NCBI RefSeq assembly: GCF_018279165.1
Contig: NZ_CP047289.1
Location: 1,486,501-1,550,500 of the forward strand
Length of the DNA: 64,000 bases
Direction: 5' to 3'
Source of the DNA: Falsirhodobacter algicola
Lineage (GTDB): Bacteria; Pseudomonadota; Alphaproteobacteria; Rhodobacterales; Rhodobacteraceae
The notes beneath the pieces were generated by a model. The model was not told the DNA's origin, made no database searches, and saw only the letters and a list, made by a program, of their open reading frames with translations. Below are positions 7,079 to 15,982 of this stretch, one piece after another. The position numbers were made by a program, and so were the translations under genes. Position 1 is the first letter of the stretch. Every line of letters starts with the position of its first letter.

Positions 7079-8285
7079 CCGCCGCGCGGAAGGCCTGCGC
7101 AGCCGCATCCAGCCGCGGCACCACATCGCTGGGCGTATCCAGCGCCGCAAGGCGCGGCAGCAGCGTGCCGGTGCCGAAACGGGCGATCGCCTCCTGCCGG
7201 CAGGCATGGATGTAGTGCATCCGCCCCGCATCGTCCGCCGCCAGCCGCGCCACCACATCCGCCACATCCGCCGGTTCGCAATAGAGCGCGAGATCGCCGA
7301 AGGTCGGGGCGAAGAACGGCGGCAGGATCACCGGCAGGCCCGACAGGACGGCCTCCACGATGGTGCGGCCGAACGCCTCGTCGCGGGTGCGGGCGGGGAA
7401 ATAGACGAAGACATCCAGCCCCGCGAGATACTCCTCCACCCCCGAGGCGCCGAAGGGATGCACCACCCAATTGCCCGGCAGACCGCCGAGGCGCCGTTCG
7501 GCCGTGGCCGCGCCGCCCATGATGGACACGGTCAGCCCCTCCGCCTCGGGATAGGCGGCGCGCAGATCGGCGGGATCCTCCAGCCATTTGCTGGCGTGAT
7601 CGCGCGCATGGCGGCCGATGACGATGGGCGCGGTCAGATGCGCGCGCGGCTCGAAGCGGAACGGCTCGATCCGGAAGGCGGGCGGCCAGTCCTGCGCCGA
7701 AAGCCCGTCCGGCAGGCCCGTCCCGGCCATGGCGCGCTGCGCCTCGGCGCGGATCACCGGGCTGATGGGGCAGATGCGCGCGCGGGGAATGCCGCTCGCG
7801 GCCACGCGGCGGTGCAGGCCGGCCCAGTCGAACAGCGGCTTGCCATCCTCGTTCCAAGCGGAGTTGTTCACGACGAACAGCGCCTCTTCGGCGGTGATCC
7901 GGCGCAGAAGGCGCGCAAAGCCCCGCGTCATCGCCATGCGCGGGCCGCGCGCGATCAGCGTCCGGCAGCGCAGCGATCCGACCGCATGGGCGGGCACGAT
8001 GTCGGCCTGATGCGGCAGGAAGCGGTCCGCGATCCAATGGCGTTTCCATGCCGACCGCTTCACCGGGCAATGGACGATCACCACCTTCAGGCCCGCCTCG
8101 CGCAGGGCGAGGAACTCGGTCACGGTGCTGGCCGCGTTGCCGCCGACGAAGGCGCAGTTGGTGACGATGGCGACATCGGCCTCGATGGTGCCGCCCTCCC
8201 GCAGCGCATCGGCCACGCGCACGCCGGGCGGCGGCGGGGCGCAGAGGCGGCCGATCATGGACCACATGCCGTTCGATGATGTCAT
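7062..8285 (-). CDS. Glycosyltransferase, GT4-like (GT-B fold)
   Basis: The product (407 aa) has the C-terminal half of a GT-B glycosyltransferase: GGLPGNWVVHPFGASGVEEYL, then DVFVYFPARTRDEAFGRTIVEAVLSG, which contains the E-x7-E donor-binding pattern (EAFGRTIVE). The N-terminal half is more diverged (AIVTNCAFVGGNAAST). Start ATG 8285 has GGAGG nine bases upstream, so the longer frame to 8327 is not needed. It probably adds a sugar to a surface glycan; donor and acceptor cannot be read from the sequence. It is convergent with the Stealth gene and divergent from the next transferase. Confidence 0.75.
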   Translation of the reverse strand: MTSSNGMWSMIGRLCAPPPPGVRVADALREGGTIEADVAIVTNCAFVGGNAASTVTEFLALREAGLKVVIVHCPVKRSAWKRHWIADRFLPHQADIVPAHAVGSLRCRTLIARGPRMAMTRGFARLLRRITAEEALFVVNNSAWNEDGKPLFDWAGLHRRVAASGIPRARICPISPVIRAEAQRAMAGTGLPDGLSAQDWPPAFRIEPFRFEPRAHLTAPIVIGRHARDHASKWLEDPADLRAAYPEAEGLTVSIMGGAATAERRLGGLPGNWVVHPFGASGVEEYLAGLDVFVYFPARTRDEAFGRTIVEAVLSGLPVILPPFFAPTFGDLALYCEPADVADVVARLAADDAGRMHYIHACRQEAIARFGTGTLLPRLAALDTPSDVVPRLDAAAQAFRAAVMPAG

Positions 8286-8418
8286 CCCGTATCCTCCGCA
8301 CTGCCGCTTCGGCCCCGGCCATAGCACGATCCGCCCCCGAAGGAGTAGCCCGCCCCCGCGCCTTTCACCCGAAGGCGCGCCGTGCTAACCCTGCCGCCAG
8401 CAGCAGCGGAGCCCGGAC

Positions 8419-9222
8419 ATGATTAAGAACGTCATCTGCATCAACTGGGGCACGAAATACGGGCCGCGTTTCATCAACCGGCTCTATGCGATGGTGGCGC
8501 GCAACATCACGCCGCCCTTCCGCTTCACGCTGTTCACCGACAGCGCCGAGGGCGTGCGCCCCGAGGTGGACTGCCAGCCGCTGCCGCCGCTCGATTTCGT
8601 GATGCCGACCAACACCAAGGGCAAATGGCCGAAGGCACGCCTTTGGAGCCGGGCCCTCGGGCAGTTGGAGGGGCCGGTGCTGTTCCTCGATCTCGACCTC
8701 GTCATCACGGGCAATCTGGACGAGTTCTTCACCTTGGGCGGGCCGGATGACGTGATCCTTGCGCGCAACCCCGCCAAACCGTTCGAGCGCGTGGGCCAGA
8801 CCTCGGTCTTCCGCTTTCCGGTGGGCAAGCTGGAGCCGCTGCAGAAGGCCTTCCTCGCCGATCCGCAGGGCATCGCCGATACCTACCGCTACGAACAGCG
8901 GTTCGTCACGCGCAACGCGCCGGGCGGGGTGCAGCTCTATCCCCGCCGCTGGGTGCAGCATTTCCGCTATCAGTGCCTGCACCCCTTCCCGCTGAACCTG
9001 TTCCTGACGCCGCGCCTGCCCAAGGGCACCAAGATCGTGATCTTCCCCGGCGGCGTGCATCCCGAACATGCGATCAAGGGCGGCTGGGCCGGGCGCGAAG
9101 GCTGGACGCTCATGCAGCATCTGCGCGGCCTGCGCGCGCGGCACAAGGACGGCTCGCGCTGGCGCTATCTGCGCCATTACATGAAGCCGACCGCTTGGGT
9201 GAAGGACGCGTGGCGCGAATGA
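8419..9222 (+). CDS. Putative glycosyltransferase (GT-A, GT8-like)
   Basis: This 267-aa protein has a GT-A-like layout: N-terminal strand VICINWGTKYGPRFINRLY, WPKARLWS, and a DxD-type metal/nucleotide site in LFLDLDLVITGNLDEF (DLD at 91-93). That combination is seen in GT8-like and related transferases. The C-terminal third is basic (RARHKDGSRWRYLRHY), which may place it at the membrane. The precise family is uncertain. It is the only rightward gene between the GT4-like gene and the GT2 cassette, 77 bases before the latter, so it could be co-transcribed with it. Confidence 0.65.
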   Translation: MIKNVICINWGTKYGPRFINRLYAMVARNITPPFRFTLFTDSAEGVRPEVDCQPLPPLDFVMPTNTKGKWPKARLWSRALGQLEGPVLFLDLDLVITGNLDEFFTLGGPDDVILARNPAKPFERVGQTSVFRFPVGKLEPLQKAFLADPQGIADTYRYEQRFVTRNAPGGVQLYPRRWVQHFRYQCLHPFPLNLFLTPRLPKGTKIVIFPGGVHPEHAIKGGWAGREGWTLMQHLRGLRARHKDGSRWRYLRHYMKPTAWVKDAWRE

Positions 9223-9299
9223 CGCAGCCCCGGACCGGAATGAGGGAACCGAAGGGGCCATCCGCGGCTTGAACATCGGTTTCTTCCACCGATCCCGGG

Positions 9300-10310
9300 A
9301 TGCCCATGCTTCAGGACTGCGACCCCCTGCCCGCACCGCGCCGCGTGATCGTCGCGGTTCCCGTCCGCAACGAAGAGGCCCGGATCCAGCGGCATCTGCG
9401 CAGCCTCGACCGAGCCGCGCGTCGGGCGGGCCTGCCGGTGACGGTGCTGATCCTCGTGAACAACACCGCCGACGGCACCGTGCCGCGCATCCGCGCCGCG
9501 GAAAGGCAGCTTGGCCTGCGCATCCTGCTGCACGAGGTGGAATTTCCGCCCGAACTGGCCAATGCCGGCAATGCCCGCCGCCTCTGCATGGACCTTGCGG
9601 TGACCGAAGACCCGGACGCCGCGCTTCTGACCACCGATGCCGATACCGTGGTGACGCCGGACTGGATCGCGGCGGCGCTGAACGGCCTTGGCGCGGCCGA
9701 TCTCGTTTGCGGGCTGATCCGCATGCGGCCCGCGGAACGCATCCTCGGCCCCGCGGCGCTGCGCCTCGTGCGCATCGAGGCGCGCTATGCCGATCTACTG
9801 CACGAGGCGCGGTTCGGCATCGACCGCATGCAGGGCCGCCAGCCCCATGCCCTGCGCCGCCCCCATTACATGGAGGCGGGGGCGACCATGGCCCTGCGCG
9901 CGCGCACCTACGACGCGCTGGGCGGTCTGCCCGCCGTCGCCTCCAGCGAGGATCGGGCGCTGGCCTTCCGCGCCGAGGCGCATGGCCTGACCATCGGCTA
10001 TTCGGATGCGATGCAGGTCTGGGTGTCGGCGCGGATCGATGGGCGGGCGCAGGACGGCATGGCCGCCTGCCTTCTGGCCCGCCAGCGCGAACAGGACCCC
10101 TTGGCCGATCAGGCGATGCTGGCCGTTCCCGATCTCGTGGCGCTGTGGGAGGGGGCTGCGGCGAGCGACCGGCAGCCCTTCCCCGATCGCTCCGTCCCGC
10201 TGGGCCGCCGTCTGCGCGTGTCCGATCTGAAGGCCGCCCTGCCGGAGCTGGAGGCGTTCGTGGCCGGAACCGTGCGCCGAAGCTTCACGGATCTCGCCAA
10301 TGCAGGCTGA
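9300..10310 (+). CDS. GT2 family glycosyltransferase (first gene of the GT2/ACAD/PIG-L/MT cassette)
   Basis: The 336-aa protein is a GT2 (GT-A) transferase: VIVAVPVRNEEARI at the N-terminus (16-29), metal-binding DAD at 113-115 in LLTTDADTVVTPDW, and SSEDRALAFRAEAHG in the acceptor half, where ED is the usual catalytic-base motif. There is no membrane segment. Its end overlaps the start of the flavoenzyme gene by 11 bases, and the three following genes also overlap, which argues for one transcript and one pathway. The product is probably a glycoside made with an amino-sugar donor (inference from the PIG-L and NodS-like partners). Confidence 0.85.
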   Translation: MPMLQDCDPLPAPRRVIVAVPVRNEEARIQRHLRSLDRAARRAGLPVTVLILVNNTADGTVPRIRAAERQLGLRILLHEVEFPPELANAGNARRLCMDLAVTEDPDAALLTTDADTVVTPDWIAAALNGLGAADLVCGLIRMRPAERILGPAALRLVRIEARYADLLHEARFGIDRMQGRQPHALRRPHYMEAGATMALRARTYDALGGLPAVASSEDRALAFRAEAHGLTIGYSDAMQVWVSARIDGRAQDGMAACLLARQREQDPLADQAMLAVPDLVALWEGAAASDRQPFPDRSVPLGRRLRVSDLKAALPELEAFVAGTVRRSFTDLANAG

Positions 10311-11349
10311 ATTGCGGGACGCGCTGGCGCGGATCCGGGAACTGCCGGCCGATGGGGCGGACGGGCCGTCCGGTCCGGCCCTCGTCGGCGCGCTGCGCGG
10401 CAGCGGCCTTCTGGCGCGCGCCGGACAGCTTGCCCACTGGCCCGAAGACCCGGCGGAGCTGCTGACGATCCTCTGGGCCGTGGGGGCGGAGAACCTCTCC
10501 GCCGGGCGGCTCCTCGAAGGGCATGTGAACGCGGTGAAGCTGGTGCGCATCTATGGCGATGGCGCGTCGGTGGCGCGGGATCTGGATCAGGGCCTTCTGT
10601 TCGGGGTCTGGGGGGCGGACGGCGCCGACCCCGCCCGGATCGAGGGGGACACCCTGCGCGGGGCCAAGCTGTTCGCCAGCGGGGCCGACACGGTGGACCG
10701 TCCGGTGATCTCGGTCCGCATGGGGGATAGGCCGCAGCTTTTGCTGCTGCGCCGCGATGTCCTTCAGGGGCGGCTCTTCCCCGAAGAATGGCAGGTGTCG
10801 GGGATGCAGGCCACGGCGTCGGGGCGCTGCGATCTGGACGGGATCGCGCTGCACATGGCCGAGCCGCTGGGCCAGCCCGGCGACTATCTGACCGAGCCGC
10901 ATTTTCAGGGCGGCGTCTGGCGCTATGCCGCCGTGCAGGCGGGCGCGATGGGCACGCTGCTGCGCATAACGGCCGATCATCTGCGCACGCGCGGGCAGGA
11001 TCAGGCCCCCCTGCAGGCGCAGCGGCTGCGCCGGATGCTGACCGCCTGCGAAACCGCCCGCCTGTGGGTGGAGCGCGCCGCCCGCGCGGTGGAGCATCCC
11101 GCCGCCCCGCCCGAGACCGCCGACACCGCCATCCTCGCCCGCCTGATCGTCGCCGACGAGGCGGAGGCGCTGCTGACCGCGATGGATCAGGCCCTCGGCG
11201 CGGCCTCGTTCGCGCGGTCGCATCCGGCGGATCGGATGCGGCGCGATCTGCGGTTCTATCTGCGGCAGGCCAATCCCGACGGCCTGTCGCACAGCGTGAT
11301 GGAACGGATTTTGTGCGATTCGCAGCGGCGCGCGGCATGGGGGATGTGA
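10300..11349 (+). CDS. Acyl-CoA-dehydrogenase-fold flavoenzyme, atypical
   Basis: The protein (349 aa) follows the acyl-CoA dehydrogenase layout: helical N-domain, central strand region (EGDTLRGAKLFASGADTVDR) and C-terminal helices. The C-terminal end reads RRDLRFYLRQANPDGLS (314-330), where classical dehydrogenases carry the catalytic Glu in a YEGT-type motif. This pattern is closer to the ACAD-fold flavin monooxygenases (Acyl-CoA_dh_2 type), some of which N-hydroxylate amino sugars. It is therefore probably not a fatty-acid enzyme. It lies between GT2 and PIG-L genes with overlapping ends on both sides. Its substrate is unknown. Confidence 0.7.
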   Translation: MQAELRDALARIRELPADGADGPSGPALVGALRGSGLLARAGQLAHWPEDPAELLTILWAVGAENLSAGRLLEGHVNAVKLVRIYGDGASVARDLDQGLLFGVWGADGADPARIEGDTLRGAKLFASGADTVDRPVISVRMGDRPQLLLLRRDVLQGRLFPEEWQVSGMQATASGRCDLDGIALHMAEPLGQPGDYLTEPHFQGGVWRYAAVQAGAMGTLLRITADHLRTRGQDQAPLQAQRLRRMLTACETARLWVERAARAVEHPAAPPETADTAILARLIVADEAEALLTAMDQALGAASFARSHPADRMRRDLRFYLRQANPDGLSHSVMERILCDSQRRAAWGM

Positions 11350-12029
11350 TGCGCTTTCAGAACAGTTCGGCCTTTGCGCCCGTCACGGCGCGCGATCTGG
11401 TGCAGGATCGCCCGCTCGTGGTGCTGGCCCCGCATCCCGATGACGAGACGCTGGGCTGCGGCGATCTTCTGGCGGTGACGGCGGCAGCGGGGACGCTCTG
11501 CCATGTGGTCTGCGTGACGGACGGCGCGGCCTCGCATCCCCGCTCGCGCCGCTGGGCCGCGCCGCATCTGGCCGATCTGCGCCGGGCGGAACTGATCGCC
11601 GCGCTGAAAGTGCTGGGCCCGATCGATCTGCACATGATGGGCCATCCCGATTGCGGCGCCCCGTCGGGCGGGGCGGCGGTCGGGGCGCTCTCGGCGCTCG
11701 TTCCGAAGGGGGCGCTGCTGCTTAGTACATGGGCGGGCGATCCGCATGTCGATCATCAAAGCTGCGCCGCGCTGGCGGCGGCGGTGGCCGCGGCGCGGCC
11801 CGACATCGCGCATCTGGCCTATCCCGTCTGGGGACGGCTGCGGCCGGACCTGCCCTTTCCCCGCAGCGGCTGGCGGCTGACCGACCGCGCCCCTGCCAAG
11901 GCGGCGGCGCTGGCCTGCCATGCCAGCCAGATGACCGGGCTGATCGACGACGATCCCGAAGGCTTCGTCATGGACCCCGCCCTTCAGGCCCTGTTCCTGT
12001 CCGAGGAGGAGGTGTTCCTTGCCCCTTGA
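11349..12029 (+). CDS. PIG-L family N-acetyl-sugar deacetylase
   Basis: The 226-aa product has the zinc-binding signature APHPDDETLGCG (His29, Asp31, Asp32 region) and a downstream DPHVDHQSC that supplies the third ligand. PIG-L enzymes remove N-acetyl groups from GlcNAc-type sugars, as in GPI anchors, mycothiol and bacillithiol. The start ATG overlaps the previous stop (TGATG); the longer frame upstream would run inside the flavoenzyme gene. Its end overlaps the methyltransferase start. In this cassette it would free an amine that the next enzymes modify (inference). Confidence 0.9.
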   Translation: MRFQNSSAFAPVTARDLVQDRPLVVLAPHPDDETLGCGDLLAVTAAAGTLCHVVCVTDGAASHPRSRRWAAPHLADLRRAELIAALKVLGPIDLHMMGHPDCGAPSGGAAVGALSALVPKGALLLSTWAGDPHVDHQSCAALAAAVAAARPDIAHLAYPVWGRLRPDLPFPRSGWRLTDRAPAKAAALACHASQMTGLIDDDPEGFVMDPALQALFLSEEEVFLAP

Positions 12030-12573
12030 ACGCACGCTGCGCCATCTCGATGCCCTCTATGCCCGGACGGACGATCCGTGGCAGCACCGCACCAGCCCCT
12101 ACGAGGCCGCGAAATACCGCGAAACGCTGCGCCGGATCGGCCCCGGCCCGTTCCAAGAGGCGCTGGAGATCGGCTGCGGCAACGGCACGCTGCTGGCGCG
12201 CCTTGCGCCGCGCTGCCATCGGCTGACCGGGATCGACTGCATCCCGGCGGCGGCGCAGGCGGCGGCGGCGGCCACCGCGCATCTGCCCCATGTCACCGTG
12301 CGGCAGGGCGAGGTGCCGCGCGATCTGCCCGCCACCTCTCCCGACCTCGTGCTGCTGTCCGAGGTCCTGTATTTCCTGACACCGGAGGAGATCGCGGCAC
12401 TGGCGGCATGGCTGCGCCCGAAAGGCGCGCGGATCGTCTGCGTCAACTGGGCGGGCCGCACCGACGAGCCGCTGGATGCCGCCGCCGCGATGCGCATCTT
12501 CCGCGCCGCGCTTGGCCGGCCCGGCATCGGCCATCTGCATGACGGCTTCCGCATCGATCTCTTTCCGGCCTAG
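12019..12573 (+). CDS. NodS-like SAM-dependent methyltransferase
   Basis: This class I methyltransferase (184 aa) has motif I EIGCGNGTLLARL at 50-62 and motif IV-like LVLLSEVLYFLT. The N-terminal YARTDDPWQHRTSPYEAAKYRETL closely matches the NodS type, which N-methylates the deacetylated glucosamine of Nod factors. The start is TTG at 12019, preceded by GGAGGAGG; no ATG fits the frame. It is the last gene of the cassette. Its stop TAG shares the palindrome CTAG with the stop of the convergent chrA. Confidence 0.85.
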   Translation: MPLERTLRHLDALYARTDDPWQHRTSPYEAAKYRETLRRIGPGPFQEALEIGCGNGTLLARLAPRCHRLTGIDCIPAAAQAAAAATAHLPHVTVRQGEVPRDLPATSPDLVLLSEVLYFLTPEEIAALAAWLRPKGARIVCVNWAGRTDEPLDAAAAMRIFRAALGRPGIGHLHDGFRIDLFPA

Positions 12574-13730
12574 GCGGCCAGACAGGCGCCCGCCGCCGCG
12601 CCCGCCACGACGACGGCCCAAGGCGGCACGCGCCACATCACGAGGGCGACGAAGCCCAGCACCGCAAGGCCAAGATCCGCCCGCCCGCCGATCGCCGCCG
12701 TCGCCACCGGATCATAGAGCGCAAGGCCAAGGATCCCGACCACCGCCGCATTCGCCCCCCGCATCGCGGCGCGCGCCCAAGGGCGGCCCGCCAGCGCCTG
12801 CAAGAAGGGCAGCGCCCCCACCAGCAGCAGAAAGCCCGGCGCAAAGATCCCGGCCAGCGCAAGGACCGCCCCGACCGGGCCGCCCCCCGCCGCGCCGAGC
12901 CAGCCGGCAAAGGTGAAAAGCGGCCCCGGCACCGCCTGCGCCAGCCCGTATCCGGCCAGGAACGTATCCGCGCCGATCCAGCCGGGGGCGACGGTCTCCG
13001 CCTCCAGCAGCGGCAGGACGACATGGCCGCCGCCGAACACCAGCGCCCCCGCCCGGTAGAACCCGGCAAGGATCGCCCCCTCGGCCCCCATCCGCGCCAA
13101 AAGCGGCAGCAGCAGGAACAGCGCCGCGAACACCGCCAGCGCCGCGATGCCCGTCCGGCGCGCGATGCGGATGGGCACGGGGGCCGCCCCCGCGCCCGGC
13201 GAGGGGCAGAGCGCAAGGCCCGCCAGCGCCCCGATCCCGATGGCGGCCATCATCCCCAGCGGCCCCGGCACCGCCGCCAGCACCAGTATCGCCCCGGCGG
13301 CGATGCCCGCGCGCGGCCCATCGGGGCACAGCGCGCGGGCCATGCCGAACACCGCCTGCGCCACGATCGCCACCGCGACCAGCTTCAGCCCGTGGATCAC
13401 CCCCGCCGCCCCCGCGCCTGCCAGCCCCTGCGCCCAAAGCGCGAGCCCCACCAGCAGCAGCGCCGAAGGGGCCGTGAACGCCACAAAGGCGGCAAAGGCC
13501 CCCGCCCATCCCGCCCGCATCAGACCAAGGGCAAAGCCCACTTGGCTGGAAGCCGGCCCCGGCAGGAACTGACACAGGGCCACCAGATCGGCATAATCCT
13601 CCTCGCTGAGCCAGCGGCGGCGGGTCACGAATTCGTCCCGGAAATATCCCAGATGGGCGACCGGCCCCCCGAACGCGGCCAGGCCAAGCTTCAGAAAGGC
13701 GCCAAACACCTCGATCGCCCTATGCGTCAT
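12570..13730 (-). CDS. chrA: Chromate efflux transporter, long-chain ChrA
   Basis: ChrA (386 aa) exports chromate from the cytosol. Two homologous halves of hydrophobic helices are visible. The N-terminal half has the family motifs FGGPVAHLGYF and LCQFLPGPASSQVG; the C-terminal half has FGGGHVVLPLLE and QAVPGPLFTFAGWLGA. This two-domain form is the long-chain CHR type. It follows arsH by 63 bases on the same strand, so the arsenic operon may extend into chrA, but an imperfect hairpin sits just before its ribosome-binding GGGGGG. Confidence 0.93.
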   Translation of the reverse strand: MTHRAIEVFGAFLKLGLAAFGGPVAHLGYFRDEFVTRRRWLSEEDYADLVALCQFLPGPASSQVGFALGLMRAGWAGAFAAFVAFTAPSALLLVGLALWAQGLAGAGAAGVIHGLKLVAVAIVAQAVFGMARALCPDGPRAGIAAGAILVLAAVPGPLGMMAAIGIGALAGLALCPSPGAGAAPVPIRIARRTGIAALAVFAALFLLLPLLARMGAEGAILAGFYRAGALVFGGGHVVLPLLEAETVAPGWIGADTFLAGYGLAQAVPGPLFTFAGWLGAAGGGPVGAVLALAGIFAPGFLLLVGALPFLQALAGRPWARAAMRGANAAVVGILGLALYDPVATAAIGGRADLGLAVLGFVALVMWRVPPWAVVVAGAAAGACLAA

Positions 13731-13739
13731 CGCGCCCCC

Positions 13740-13775
13740 CTTCGATCCAGCATCCGGGATGCACGCTGATCGAAG
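13740..13775 (-). promoter_or_regulatory. Hairpin upstream of the chrA ribosome-binding site
   Basis: The outer stem CTTCGATC (13740-13747) pairs with GATCGAAG (13768-13775), and an inner GCATC/GATGC hairpin lies within. No T-run follows on either strand, so a classical terminator is unlikely. Its position ten bases before the chrA start suggests a translational or mRNA-processing element between arsH and chrA. Confidence 0.35.
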
Positions 13776-13793
13776 ACGGGGGCGCGATCAAGC

Positions 13794-14483
13794 TCAGGTC
13801 GCGCGGTTCAGGTTCAGCCGGTCCTGCACCTTGGCCGCCTCTTCCTTCCGCTCGCTGTAGCGGTCGGTCAGATCGGCGCGCCCGCGCGTCATCAGGGTGA
13901 AGCGGACCAGCTCCTCCATCACGTCCACGATGCGGTCGTAATAGCTGGAGGGTTTCATGCGCCCCTCCTCGTCGAACTCGTCATAGGCGCGCGCGACCGA
14001 GGATTGGTTCGGGATCGTCACCATCCGCATCCAGCGCCCGAGGATGCGCATCTGGTTCACGGCGTTGAAGCTTTGCGATCCGCCTTCCACCTGCATCAGG
14101 GCCAGCGTCCTCCCCTGCGTCGGGCGGATCGCACCCATCGACAGGGGGATCCAGTCGATCTGCGATTTCATCACCCCGGTCATCGCGCCGTGGCGTTCGG
14201 GGCTGGTCCAGACCTGCCCTTCGGACCACAGGCACAGATCGCGCAGTTCCTGCACCTTGGGGTGATCGACATCGGCATCGTCGGGCAGCGGCAGCCCGTC
14301 GGCGTGGAACACCCGCGTCTCGCAGCCCATATGACGCAGCAGGCGGGCCGCCTCCTCCGTGGCGAACCGGCTGTAGGACCGCGTGCGAAGCGAGCCATAA
14401 AGCAGCAGGATCCGCGGGGGATGCCCGTCGATCACGGGGCGCGGCAGCAGATCCGGGACGAGGTTCGGAAGATCGTCCATCAT
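13794..14483 (-). CDS. arsH: ArsH, NADPH-dependent FMN reductase / organoarsenical oxidase
   Basis: ArsH (229 aa) is a flavodoxin-fold flavoprotein that in studied bacteria oxidises trivalent methyl- or aryl-arsenicals and reduces quinones or FMN. The phosphate-binding loop GSLRTRSYS (30-38) and the family block [20 protein letters not shown] identify it. The ATG at 14483 overlaps the stop of the acr3 gene; a second ATG follows directly. It is the fourth gene of arsR-arsC-acr3-arsH. Its presence suggests defence against organic arsenicals as well as arsenate and arsenite. Confidence 0.95.
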   Translation of the reverse strand: MMDDLPNLVPDLLPRPVIDGHPPRILLLYGSLRTRSYSRFATEEAARLLRHMGCETRVFHADGLPLPDDADVDHPKVQELRDLCLWSEGQVWTSPERHGAMTGVMKSQIDWIPLSMGAIRPTQGRTLALMQVEGGSQSFNAVNQMRILGRWMRMVTIPNQSSVARAYDEFDEEGRMKPSSYYDRIVDVMEELVRFTLMTRGRADLTDRYSERKEEAAKVQDRLNLNRAT

Positions 14484-15538
14484 GCCGGCACCCCCTTTTC
14501 GAACCAACGCGGCCCAAGCCGAAGCGCCACCCGCACCAGAAGGATCAGCACCGGCACCTCCACCAGCGGGCCGATGACGGCCGCGAACGCCACCGGAGAG
14601 CCGAGGCCGAAGGCCGCGATCGCCACCGCGATGGCCAGTTCGAAGTTGTTGCCCGCCGCCGTGAAGGCGATGGCGGTGGTGCGCGGATAATCCCGCGCGA
14701 TCAGCCGCCCCAGCGCAAAGCTGACCATGAACTGGATCGCGAAATAGAGCACCAGCGGCACCGCGATGCGCAGCGCGTCCATCGGCAGGCGCAGCACGTC
14801 GCCGCCCTTCAGGCTGAACATCGCGACGATCGTGAACAGCAGCGCCACCAGCGTGATCGGGCTGATGCGGGGCAGGAACACGTCCTGATACCACTCCGCC
14901 CCCCGCCGCGCGATCAGCACCCGCCGCGTCAGCCACCCGGCAAGGAACGGCAGACCGAGATAGATCAGCACCGCCTCGGTCACGGTTGCGAAACCGACAT
15001 CGACCACGCTGCCCTCCAGCCCGAAGAGGGGCGGCAGCACCGTCAGGAAGAACCACGCATAGGTGGAGAAGAAGAGGATCTGGAAGATGGAGTTGAACGC
15101 CACCAGCCCCGCGACATACTGATTGTCGCCGCGCGCCAACTGGTTCCAGACCAGCACCATCGCGATGCAGCGCGCCAGCCCGATCAGGATCAGCCCGGTC
15201 ATGTATTCGGGCTGATCGCGCAGAAAGATCACCGCCAGCACGAACATCAGCACCGGCCCGATGATCCAGTTCTGCAGCAGCGACAGCAGCAGGACGCGCC
15301 GGTCGGCAAAGACCTGCGGAAGCTCTTCGTAGCGGACCTTGGCCAAGGGCGGGTACATCATCAGGATCAGGCCGATGGCGATGGGAATGTTGGTCGAACC
15401 AGCCGACATCCCCTCCAGCGCGCCCGAAAGGCCGGGAACGCCCGCGCCCAGCGCGACGCCCAGCGCCATGGCGGCGAAGATCCAGACGGTGAGATAGCGA
15501 TCGAGGAAGGAAAGCCGGCGTGCCGGGGCAGATGTCAT
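14480..15538 (-). CDS. arsB: Arsenite efflux transporter, ACR3 family
   Basis: Ten-helix membrane carrier (352 aa) that exports As(III) with proton antiport. It belongs to the ACR3 family, not the ArsB family. The conserved cysteine lies in [16 protein letters not shown] and the conserved glutamate in [15 protein letters not shown], both needed in known ACR3 proteins. The ATG at 15538 ([13 protein letters not shown]) was chosen over the longer frame to 15604, which would run into arsC. It sits between arsC (16-base gap) and arsH (ATGA overlap). Confidence 0.95.
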   Translation of the reverse strand: MTSAPARRLSFLDRYLTVWIFAAMALGVALGAGVPGLSGALEGMSAGSTNIPIAIGLILMMYPPLAKVRYEELPQVFADRRVLLLSLLQNWIIGPVLMFVLAVIFLRDQPEYMTGLILIGLARCIAMVLVWNQLARGDNQYVAGLVAFNSIFQILFFSTYAWFFLTVLPPLFGLEGSVVDVGFATVTEAVLIYLGLPFLAGWLTRRVLIARRGAEWYQDVFLPRISPITLVALLFTIVAMFSLKGGDVLRLPMDALRIAVPLVLYFAIQFMVSFALGRLIARDYPRTTAIAFTAAGNNFELAIAVAIAAFGLGSPVAFAAVIGPLVEVPVLILLVRVALRLGPRWFEKGVPA

Positions 15539-15554
15539 CTTGGGGCCTCGCGGG

Positions 15555-15980
15555 TCAGGTGGAACGGATGGGTGCGCCGGCATCGTCCACGACGCGCTCG
15601 CCATCCTCCTTGGTGAAGGCGCCCCGCTGCGGGGGCAGAAGATCCAGAACGGCCTGGGAGGGACGGCAAAGGCGCACGCCCTTCGGGCCGACGACGATCG
15701 GACGGTTGATCAGGATCGGATGGGTCATCATCGCATCGATCAGCGCATCGTCCGTCAGCCCCGCATCGCCGAGGCCAAGCTCGGCATAGGGGGTTCCCTT
15801 TTCGCGCAGCAGGGCGCGGGGGGCGATGCCCATGCGCGCGATCAGTTGCACCAGAAGCGCGCGGCTGGGCGGTGTCTTCAGATATTCGATCACATGCGGT
15901 TCGACCCCGGCATTGCGGATCATCGCAAGCACGTTGCGCGAGGTGCCGCAGGCCGGGTTGTGGTAGATGACGACATCCAT
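15555..15980 (-). CDS. arsC: Arsenate reductase, glutaredoxin-dependent
   Basis: ArsC (141 aa) reduces arsenate to arsenite for export by the adjacent ACR3. It is of the glutaredoxin-linked thioredoxin-fold type. The catalytic Cys is in [12 protein letters not shown] near the N-terminus, and the family arginines occur in YLKTPPSR and ILINRPIVV. The ATG at 15980 opens two bases before the arsR stop region. It is the second gene of the operon. Confidence 0.96.
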   Translation of the reverse strand: MDVVIYHNPACGTSRNVLAMIRNAGVEPHVIEYLKTPPSRALLVQLIARMGIAPRALLREKGTPYAELGLGDAGLTDDALIDAMMTHPILINRPIVVGPKGVRLCRPSQAVLDLLPPQRGAFTKEDGERVVDDAGAPIRST

Positions 15981-15982
15981 GA

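Noticed and set aside
10788-11348. N-terminal extension of the PIG-L gene
   Set aside because: The frame is open far upstream but lies inside the flavoenzyme gene, is Arg/Gly-rich, and the ATG at 11349 gives the normal PIG-L start.
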